DNA from: JBBPYR01 sp038199755
GTDB lineage: Bacteria > Chloroflexota > Ktedonobacteria > Ktedonobacterales > Ktedonobacteraceae
Length of the DNA: 10,441 bases
Assembly: GCA_038199755.1 (NCBI GenBank)
Contig: JBBPYR010000133.1
Span: forward strand, 1 to 10,441
Direction: 5' to 3'
Below the pieces are notes generated by a model. That model made no database searches and had not been told where the DNA came from. It was given only the letters and a program-made list of their open reading frames with translations. Of the stretch, positions 1-5,865 are shown in pieces. Both the position numbers and the translations under genes were made by a program. Each line of letters begins with the position of its first letter. Positions within the stretch are counted from its first letter, which is position 1.

Positions 1-281
1 AGGGAGAGGAGGCGCAAACGGCTATGGGTGATTTGTGGGTTAAAAGTGGGGGCGGCCTTGACGATGGTTCCCTCCGACATGCAGGTCAGCAAAAAAGCCT
101 CCAGCACGGCGGAAAGTTGATTCTTCCCCGATTGACGCGCCATCATCACGGTATAGATGTTGCCCTTTTGCGCGACGATAGAGGAAAGAATAGCTTCGGC
201 GATTTCGCTCTGATAGGGATAGAGGGGACGCCCCAATATAAGCTCGGCGAAGCGAGTAATAGCTGATGGATGAAATTTCAT
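1..281 (-). CDS. Terminase-like ATPase, N-terminal fragment (runs off the left edge)
   Basis: Reading leftward from an ATG at 281-279, the minus strand stays open for 93 codons to the window edge, so the 3' end is missing. The product begins MKFHPSAITRF and has a 'PLYPYQSEIAEAI' stretch at about residues 19-31, like the adenine-binding Q segment of terminases and helicases. 'MMARQSGKNQLSA' follows at about residues 48-60 and matches the R-x-x-GKN-type deviant Walker A loop of phage large terminase subunits. Terminases use ATP to package phage DNA, but no small subunit, portal or capsid gene lies next to it here. The reading frame stays open upstream without another ATG, GTG or TTG for roughly 100 nt, so this ATG is the best start, although no clear Shine-Dalgarno precedes it. 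It could be a prophage remnant or a host ATPase of the same fold. The family call rests on one motif region. Confidence 0.6.
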   Translation of the reverse strand, partial: MKFHPSAITRFAELILGRPLYPYQSEIAEAILSSIVAQKGNIYTVMMARQSGKNQLSAVLEAFLLTCMSEGTIVKAAPTFNPQITHSRLRLLS

Positions 282-361
282 ATGGGAAATGGTGTGGATG
301 AGGAGTGGAGAAAAGATTGAATGTAGTTTACAGCGAGAGAAATCAGAAGATTGTTTTACTA

Positions 362-379
362 AAGCAGATTTTACTGCTT
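362..379. repeat. Inverted repeat at the predicted transcription start of the terminase-like gene
   Basis: AAGCAG (362-367) and CTGCTT (374-379) are perfect 6-bp arms around a 6-nt AT-rich loop. The element lies just downstream of the proposed -10 box on the minus strand, where a repressor operator or a 5' leader hairpin would sit. No function is shown. Confidence 0.35.
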
Positions 380-386
380 GCTTGTA

Positions 387-415
387 AGTGTAGCATAGAA
401 AAGTCAGAAAAGCAA
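387..415 (-). promoter_or_regulatory. Candidate sigma-70 promoter for the terminase-like gene
   Basis: On the minus strand, TTGCTT (410-415) is followed by exactly 17 nt and then TACACT (387-392). Transcription would start near 380, leaving a leader of about 100 nt before the ATG at 281. The boxes match the consensus at four or five of six positions each. This is a sequence match only. Confidence 0.4.
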
Positions 416-442
416 GTGGAGTAGAGAGAATGAAAGATTGTT

Positions 443-470
443 GCATGACGATCCCTTGCGGTCGCCATGC
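443..470. repeat. Imperfect hairpin with a CC-GCAA-GG core
   Basis: The arms GCATGACGA (443-451) and TCGCCATGC (462-470) pair over 9 positions with one mismatch. Read on the minus strand, the centre contains CC-GCAA-GG, so an RNA copy would close with a GNRA-type tetraloop. TTGCA/TGCAA at 441-445 and 476-480 could extend it. It sits 75-100 nt beyond the stop of the 608-residue protein and next to the perfect palindrome at 479-526. It resembles dispersed REP-like intergenic hairpins, but only one copy lies in this window. Confidence 0.45.
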
Positions 471-478
471 TCATTTGC

Positions 479-526
479 AAGTAGAGCTAGCCTGTCAACC
501 GTGTGGTTGACAGGCTAGCTCTACTT
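479..526. terminator. Perfect 22-bp inverted repeat, probable terminator
   Basis: The arms 479-500 and 505-526 are exact reverse complements with a 4-nt loop (GTGT on the plus strand). The element begins 20 nt beyond the stop codon of the minus-strand propeller gene that ends at 546, which is where a terminator belongs. On the plus strand the stem ends in CTTTATT, a weak T-tract. On the minus strand only TT follows the stem before GCAAAT, so it is not a textbook U-tract terminator for the gene it follows. It may act through hairpin strength alone, or in both directions. Confidence 0.6.
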
Positions 527-545
527 TATTCCTCCATCTTGCTTC

Positions 546-2372
546 CTACGGGAATGAGGTGGCGGTGAAGGAGGTAACGGTCACAATTGCACTGCTTTGG
601 TCTAGGATACGTAAGCCACAATAGCCGGATAGCAGAGAGCTATCAGTAACGGTCGCCGTCCAACTCGTAGGCTCACTGCTAGCCGTGGCCCATACTTTTG
701 CACTCAATGTCGTACCAGTGACATTAAAGCGTATCGTATAGGAGGTGCCAGCTGACGCGGCAAACGGGACCGTCATTAAGACAGTCGCATTACCACTCAC
801 CTTCTTTTGGACGATGAGGCTAGTGCCATCGATATACGCTTTGTACCAGTTGTTGCCATCAGTCCAACGTACAACCGCACCAAGGTTGGTGTTGGAAAAG
901 CTACTGATAGAGCCTGAGAACAATGTCTCCTCATTGACATGGGTTGGACCAAGCACAGCATTATAGCTATTGCCACCACCAGAAAGGCGTCCGGTGTTGC
1001 CAGAAATCGAGAAGACGCTACTGGTATTCGCATCTCCCCCCCAAGTTTGACCATCAGAGGACTTACCCCAGAGGGATTGATTGGCCCGCTGGAAGGTATC
1101 ATGCGCGATAGTCGTACCTTGCCCTGGTGTGGACGTAGCGGTAGCAGTCAAAGTCGCGGTAGCAGTCAAAGTCGCGGTAGCGGTCAAAGTTGCGGTAGGC
1201 GATACCACAGTGGTGGCGGTTGTTGTAGGCGAGACACCTACAGTCGGTGATGGATTCCCACCGTTTGTTTGCTTCACTCTGGCAAGTTTGTTGGCAAATT
1301 CCTCGTCAAACCAAATGGTGTTATTCGCATCCACATTCAAGCCATCATGCGGATGTGAATTCGAGGTGGGCGTGTTGTAAATGCTGAAAGAGCCACTACC
1401 GCTAGCCGGGAACGAGCCATAGGTGCTTTGTAGCGAGTCGTCAAACCAGATGTTGCCAAACCCATCGGAGCTAATGCCAGAGGTGTGGGAGCCACAGTTT
1501 GCACAACTCGGCTTATATCCATATTCAGTCACACCATTGGTAGTACCCGGTTGCGCCTGAGTTACTTTTAATTCGCCGATCATGCTGACCCAACCCTCGG
1601 ACCACCAGATGTTTCCAGTAGCATCAATAGTAATGAGATGCGGTGTGAGGCCACTGGTCGAGCCATTACGAATTTTATATTCCGAGAGCTGGCCCTGAGC
1701 AGTATACTCGCCAATGAGGGCAACAGACGAGTTGTTTTCAGTAAACCAGACGTTATTCGCTTTATCTACAGTAATGCCATAAGGAAGACTAGCAGTTGAA
1801 GGAGTAGAGATTTCAGTGAACGTTTGAGTGGCAGGGTTAAATTTACCTATTTTATAACCATAGTGTTCAGTAAACCAGACATTCCCATTCCCATCAACTG
1901 CCACGCCCCATGGACCAGAGCTGGCCGTAGGAACGGTCCATTGCTGGAACGTGCCAGTGGCAGGGTTAAGCATGCCTAGCGAGTTATTCATAGGCATGGG
2001 AAACCACACGCGGCCTTGCTGATCAAAAGCTAAAAAGAGAGGTTGCGCATAACCGGAAGGCAGGTTGTAGGTGCGTATCCAACTATTCGTGTTGGGATTG
2101 AACACAACAATCTTCCCCGGTGGTGTGCTATTACCACATTGTGGGCTGGGATCACAGCCCGGCATGGCAACCCACACGTTACCGCTACTATCAAAAGCTG
2201 TTCCCCATGGGTCAGAGCCCGCTGGTGGATAGAGATCAGTAGCAGTCAGGGCATTTACTGCCGCATAGCTCGCCTTCACTTGCCCCTGTAAACCAAAGGC
2301 CAGTGAAGCACTGCCGACAAGTGTCACCAGTGCGATAAGAGAGAGAAACAACTTTCTTCGTGAGATAGACAT
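546..2372 (-). CDS. Secreted Vgb-like seven-bladed propeller with C-terminal jelly-roll domain
   Basis: The 608-residue product starts with an export signal: an SRRKLF motif at residues 4-9, then a hydrophobic core to about residue 28. The twin arginine suggests Tat, though Sec is possible. Seven blade motifs begin near residues 55, 111, 154, 197, 244, 298 and 342 and carry NVWFTE/NIWWSE-type strands typical of streptogramin (virginiamycin B) lyase-like propellers. Two close cysteine pairs (C73/C79, C290/C293) could form disulfides outside the cell. A Thr/Ala/Pro linker at about 370-420 contains a TATL repeat. The last 180 residues ('DTFQRAN', 'VVRWTDGNNWY', 'AKVWA...EP..W') look like a concanavalin A/LamG-type jelly roll, often carbohydrate-binding. 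AAAAGGA lies 6 nt before the ATG. The gene lies 32 nt after the 872-residue paralogue, so they are probably co-transcribed. Antibiotic-lyase activity is not implied, since I could not place the catalytic His/Glu set. Confidence 0.85.
   Translation of the reverse strand: MSISRRKLFLSLIALVTLVGSASLAFGLQGQVKASYAAVNALTATDLYPPAGSDPWGTAFDSSGNVWVAMPGCDPSPQCGNSTPPGKIVVFNPNTNSWIRTYNLPSGYAQPLFLAFDQQGRVWFPMPMNNSLGMLNPATGTFQQWTVPTASSGPWGVAVDGNGNVWFTEHYGYKIGKFNPATQTFTEISTPSTASLPYGITVDKANNVWFTENNSSVALIGEYTAQGQLSEYKIRNGSTSGLTPHLITIDATGNIWWSEGWVSMIGELKVTQAQPGTTNGVTEYGYKPSCANCGSHTSGISSDGFGNIWFDDSLQSTYGSFPASGSGSFSIYNTPTSNSHPHDGLNVDANNTIWFDEEFANKLARVKQTNGGNPSPTVGVSPTTTATTVVSPTATLTATATLTATATLTATATSTPGQGTTIAHDTFQRANQSLWGKSSDGQTWGGDANTSSVFSISGNTGRLSGGGNSYNAVLGPTHVNEETLFSGSISSFSNTNLGAVVRWTDGNNWYKAYIDGTSLIVQKKVSGNATVLMTVPFAASAGTSYTIRFNVTGTTLSAKVWATASSEPTSWTATVTDSSLLSGYCGLRILDQSSAIVTVTSFTATSFP
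1138..1191. repeat. 18-bp coding tandem repeat, three units
   Basis: Three 18-bp units (1138-1155, 1156-1173, 1174-1191) follow each other, the first two identical and the third with two changes; a partial fourth unit follows. They encode the ATATLT repeats in the linker between the propeller and the jelly-roll domain of the 608-residue protein. The unit is a multiple of three, so changes in copy number would alter linker length without shifting the frame. Confidence 0.85.
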
Positions 2373-2404
2373 AGGGTGTCCTTTTGATTAATCGAAATCG
2401 TTGA

Positions 2405-5023
2405 TTAACCGCCCACGTATCCGATCACGTCGCCACCGCCTGTTGTGACAAAGCTGAGGCCAGTCGTATTCCAATACATGGGTCGCTCAGCGACGAAGTA
2501 GGCACCGTTAGCTGCCGTCACCGTCATTGAGACTGAATTTGCCGCACTATTAGTTCCGGCGTTAAAAACACGTTGCACCACTGCCGAAATATCCTGCGTA
2601 TAGCGGCTATTTGCACCGACAGTAAATGTTTGGGTGTTTCTTTGTCCGAGGCCATTCACCATTGTCATAGTGAGCGTCTCAGGCGCATTGGTGGGATTTT
2701 GAATCGTGAGCCACTGATTGTAACCAGTGTTGCTATAGCCCTCAGCAAAGCTATAAGCAGTATGAGTGGCGGGTCCAACCTGGCCGATGACATCGGTACC
2801 ACCAATTGCCGTTGTCACACGACCAGTGGGTATAGTGTGTCTGTAGGTAAAGTACATTTCACGCTGCACCACAATGTTGGCCCCACTAGAAGTCACCTCT
2901 ACGGACACCTCTGGTGAGGAGCCAACGAAGAGATTATATATATTCACATTCCACAGGATTTGACTCTGTGGGCTGAGAGAAAGGGTATATTTACGGATCG
3001 CGCCAGTTTTCGATTTGAGCGCAACAGTCACATTTGCTGTCGTTCTCGCCGGATCAATATTGGCAATCGTCAAGTATTCCTGCGTTGTCGAGGAGGTATA
3101 CCCCTCGGCAAAGAGCCAATCGTTAGCAAGTGTCGGCACACCAACAATATCGTAGGCACCATACACAGGGGTGCCGCCGACAACCTGCCCTGTAAAGTAG
3201 GTGGGTCGCTCGACCATAATCTGTTGGTTCGAGGTCACTATCGCTGCAACATGCGCGCTAGGAAGCGAAATGGCACCGGGGGCAATCGTGCCTCGGGCAT
3301 TCGCATTGACGCTAGTCGATTGTGAGCCAACGGCCTTGCCACCATAATAATAGGTGGCAGTCACACTGGCACTGGCATTATTCGGATTAAGAATTGTCAG
3401 GTATGAACTGTTGCTCGGTCCTGTTGGCACATCTGCAAAGTAGTACGAGTTGCTGAGATGTGTCGCCCCAATCACATCTGTACCACTAAAGATACCGCGA
3501 TAGCTAGCAAAGTACATGGGACGTTCCACAACGACCCCATTGCAGGCTGGTGTGGCCGCGCCATTAACCGTCACCACGGTTGATAGCGAGGCGGCAGCCC
3601 TGCCGGTGTCAAGAAAGCCGAGATCTCCATTCACCAACTCGGTTAAGCGGCTCGCGGCTCGCACAGATACCGTGACCAATTTGTTCGCCGACGGGTGGCC
3701 ATCAGGTGTATAGTTATATTGTATATCCACGGTACAACTGCTCACATTGGGATTATCAATCGTGAGATACTCACGGAACCCATTGCCAATGCGTCCCTCT
3801 GCAAAATACCAGGTTTTGTTCACAGGCGCATTCGACAGAGATGGCGACACTGTTGGCGAGGGTCCTGGTTGTCCAGGTGGGACGCCGGTCACGATTTTAG
3901 CTAGCTTATTGGCAAATTCTTCCGCGACAAAGACGTTATTGCTACCATCAACAGCTAGGCCATCATGCGGATGGGCACTGCTAATTGGCAGGGATATCAT
4001 TGAGAACGTATTGGTGCTCGGCACAAAAGAGCCGACCCGACCACTCAGTGAGTCATCAAACCAAACGGTGCCAGCACTATCAACACCAATACCGGAGATG
4101 TGCGTAGCACAAGAGCCTGAACAAGCTGGCACACCATACTCGGTAACCCCTTGTTTCGTTCCAGGCACTGCCTGGCTAATCACCAGTTTGCCGATATCTT
4201 TATCCCATCCCTCGGACCACCAGATATTGCCACTGTGATCAAAGGTAATCAGGTGTGGCGTCACACTTGAGCTACCAGAATTGGTCAGGTACTCTTTCAC
4301 GTTTGGTGTACTCAACGCACCAGAAGTCGGCGGCACGAAGCTGCCAATACGTGCTACATTGGAAGGGTTTTCGGTAAACCACATCTGGCCGGTGCTTGGA
4401 TCAGGTCCAACAATGCCATAGGGCATGCTGCCAGAGGTAGGCGTTGGCGTTTCATTGAATTGGTGGGTTACTGGACTAAATTCACCAATTTTGCTGGCGT
4501 TAATTTCGGTGAACCAGAGATTGCCACTGGCATCAAATGCAAGATCATAGGGGCCAGCACCCGACGTAGGCACATTCCATTGCTGCCAACTATTGGTACT
4601 GGGAGTTAGTTCACCAATAGCATTGTTCATAGGCTCGGTAAACCAAATATTGCCAGCTGAATCGACAGCCACAAAGACAGGGCTGGAGAAGCCACCCGGC
4701 TCACCGAAGGTATGGACTACATTAAAATTTGCCCGACTGACCTGCTCGATCGAACCCTGTACGGCTGAACCACAGAATGGAGAAGGATCACAGTTGGGTA
4801 ATGCAACCCACGCATTGCCAGCATTATCGAAACCGATACCCCAAGGGTTGCCCCCATTCGTGTTGATTTCGCTCAATGTAGGCGCGGCATGAACACTATT
4901 ATGCGAGCTAATCAGTAATGCATAGGCAAGTGTAATACTTGTCAATATACAAAATAGAGCAAGACTGATACGAAGTGGTATGCCTATATGAAATTTGGGC
5001 TTTATAACCCGTTGCCATTGCAT
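2405..5023 (-). CDS. Exported Vgb-like propeller with four C-terminal FAEG/ERPMY repeats
   Basis: This 872-residue protein has a basic N-terminus, a hydrophobic segment at about 17-39 and a likely signal-peptidase site after VHA (residues 44-46). Residues 60-378 form seven blades (starts near 60, 115, 158, 201, 256, 310, 353) homologous to the downstream 608-residue protein, including the cysteine pairs (C78/C84, C301/C305) and the 'HPHDGL' motif. A short Pro/Ser linker (379-402) leads to four repeats of about 100-115 residues, at roughly 405-520, 527-628, 636-748 and 757-870. Each opens with a Y/W-x-FAEG-like motif, then 'EYLTI.NPN', then a VERPMYF-like motif, then 'GTDVIG'. Such repeats occur in secreted proteins of Chloroflexota and Actinomycetota and look like beta-sandwich adhesion or wall-associated modules. 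No catalytic motif is recognisable. An AGGAG lies 12 nt before the ATG, a little far. It is the first gene of a probable two-gene operon. Confidence 0.85.
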   Translation of the reverse strand: MQWQRVIKPKFHIGIPLRISLALFCILTSITLAYALLISSHNSVHAAPTLSEINTNGGNPWGIGFDNAGNAWVALPNCDPSPFCGSAVQGSIEQVSRANFNVVHTFGEPGGFSSPVFVAVDSAGNIWFTEPMNNAIGELTPSTNSWQQWNVPTSGAGPYDLAFDASGNLWFTEINASKIGEFSPVTHQFNETPTPTSGSMPYGIVGPDPSTGQMWFTENPSNVARIGSFVPPTSGALSTPNVKEYLTNSGSSSVTPHLITFDHSGNIWWSEGWDKDIGKLVISQAVPGTKQGVTEYGVPACSGSCATHISGIGVDSAGTVWFDDSLSGRVGSFVPSTNTFSMISLPISSAHPHDGLAVDGSNNVFVAEEFANKLAKIVTGVPPGQPGPSPTVSPSLSNAPVNKTWYFAEGRIGNGFREYLTIDNPNVSSCTVDIQYNYTPDGHPSANKLVTVSVRAASRLTELVNGDLGFLDTGRAAASLSTVVTVNGAATPACNGVVVERPMYFASYRGIFSGTDVIGATHLSNSYYFADVPTGPSNSSYLTILNPNNASASVTATYYYGGKAVGSQSTSVNANARGTIAPGAISLPSAHVAAIVTSNQQIMVERPTYFTGQVVGGTPVYGAYDIVGVPTLANDWLFAEGYTSSTTQEYLTIANIDPARTTANVTVALKSKTGAIRKYTLSLSPQSQILWNVNIYNLFVGSSPEVSVEVTSSGANIVVQREMYFTYRHTIPTGRVTTAIGGTDVIGQVGPATHTAYSFAEGYSNTGYNQWLTIQNPTNAPETLTMTMVNGLGQRNTQTFTVGANSRYTQDISAVVQRVFNAGTNSAANSVSMTVTAANGAYFVAERPMYWNTTGLSFVTTGGGDVIGYVGG

Positions 5024-5104
5024 AAAAGTTTATTTCTCCTAGCTAATTTATCTCATGTAACATAATTGGTTATAAAGGGCCTTAATAGAATACACACCCA
5101 TGCT

Positions 5105-5133
5105 ATTATGGCGTGCAAACCGAAAAGAGACAA
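5105..5133 (-). promoter_or_regulatory. Candidate promoter of the two-propeller operon
   Basis: On the minus strand, TTGTCT (5128-5133) and CATAAT (5105-5110) are separated by exactly 17 nt. The start point would be near 5098, about 75 nt before the ATG at 5023. The -35 box lies in a short direct repeat (TTGTCTC twice). A separate promoter here would uncouple the propellers from the receiver gene, which ends at 5188. Confidence 0.4.
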
Positions 5134-5187
5134 GAGACAAAAGTATAGGATAAATGACCCGTTGGGATATACATCGTCATTGCTTGA

Positions 5188-5679
5188 TCATTGCTTTGTC
5201 AAAATTGGCGGTAATGCCAAGTATTTCTCCAATTTGGAAAGCAGAGACATAATTTGAAAAGGCTTACTGAGTAAGTCAGTTGCCCCCAGCACATTTTCAA
5301 TATCATTTACTCTATGATCGGCTGTCATAACAACAATCGGTAGGGTTGTAGTCTCTTTTCTTTGAGAAAGCCACGTCGCAATATCATAACCAGAGATCAC
5401 GGGCATCATCAAATCAAGCAAAATAACGGCTGGCAATCGTACGCCCTTCTCCTTACCTGTTGTGAAAAGATACTCGAAAAAAGGTTGGACTTTACGGCTA
5501 TCTGAAAAACCGATAGCAGTATAGCCTTCCGTTTCTAACAGTAAAAGCACAACAGAAAGGATGCCGGGGTCATCATCCACGACTAAAACATAAGCACAAT
5601 TCGCAGGCACATCAGAAAAAACACTGGCCGCATCGTCTATATAGGTCTTCAACGTCTCTTCAGCAAAATTACTGCACAT
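5188..5679 (-). CDS. Stand-alone CheY-like response regulator receiver
   Basis: The 163-residue protein is a single receiver domain preceded by about 28 extra residues. 'VLVVDDDPG' (31-39) supplies the acidic Mg-binding residues D35-D37, 'LLDLMMP' (87-93) has the phospho-acceptor D89, 'VVMTAD' has T119 and 'SKPF' has K139, so every canonical switch residue is present. The domain ends near residue 155 with no DNA-binding, enzymatic or HPt output, so it must act by protein contact, like CheY, Spo0F or DivK. No histidine kinase is encoded in the window. AAAGG lies 8 nt before the ATG. The neighbours on the same strand are 164 and 172 nt away, so it is probably its own transcription unit. The partner kinase and target are unknown. 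Confidence 0.9.
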   Translation of the reverse strand: MCSNFAEETLKTYIDDAASVFSDVPANCAYVLVVDDDPGILSVVLLLLETEGYTAIGFSDSRKVQPFFEYLFTTGKEKGVRLPAVILLDLMMPVISGYDIATWLSQRKETTTLPIVVMTADHRVNDIENVLGATDLLSKPFQIMSLLSKLEKYLALPPILTKQ

Positions 5680-5703
5680 AATAGAAACCTTTACTCCTCA
5701 CAT

Positions 5704-5732
5704 GAGTATATAAGCATATACTCCTACAACAA
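5704..5732 (-). promoter_or_regulatory. Candidate promoter overlapping a palindrome, upstream of the receiver gene
   Basis: GAGTATAT (5704-5711) and ATATACTC (5716-5723) form perfect 8-bp arms with a 4-nt loop. On the minus strand, TATACT (5705-5710) inside this palindrome could be the -10 box, with TTGTTG (5727-5732) 16 nt upstream as a weak -35. Transcription would begin about 20 nt before the ATG. A palindrome covering the -10 box is a typical repressor site. The promoter is weakly supported; the palindrome itself is plain. Confidence 0.35.
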
Positions 5733-5836
5733 CTACCTATCCCAGTATACCCTTGCTCACCAATACTTATCAGCATCTTACGACAGTATATTCGTGATGC
5801 CAAGGAATAAGGCTTCTTGTACTAGACGAATAGGAC

Positions 5837-5865
5837 AAAAGGCACACGGCACTAGGACCGTGTGC
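5837..5865 (-). terminator. Intrinsic terminator overlapping the stop codon of the membrane protein gene
   Basis: GCACACGG (5842-5849) and CCGTGTGC (5858-5865) form a GC-rich 8-bp stem with an 8-nt loop. Read on the minus strand, the stem is followed after one more C by TTTT (5837-5840). The TAG stop at 5854-5852 of the upstream gene lies in the loop, so translation would run into the hairpin. Confidence 0.65.

Noticed and set aside
1138..1199. Short tandem repeats taken as a CRISPR-like array
   Set aside because: The 18-bp units are contiguous without spacers and lie in frame in a Thr/Ala linker.
3747..4238. 163-codon plus-strand frame inside the 872-residue propeller gene
   Set aside because: Antisense shadow of repeated propeller and FAEG-type coding; no start signal or recognisable motif.
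546..5023. Reading the propellers as streptogramin resistance enzymes
   Set aside because: Only the fold and WFTE-type strands match; large extra domains, export signals and unplaced catalytic residues argue against a simple Vgb lyase.
5066..5257. 63-codon plus-strand frame between the propeller operon and the receiver
   Set aside because: No ribosome site, it runs into the receiver gene in antisense and lies over the candidate operon promoter.
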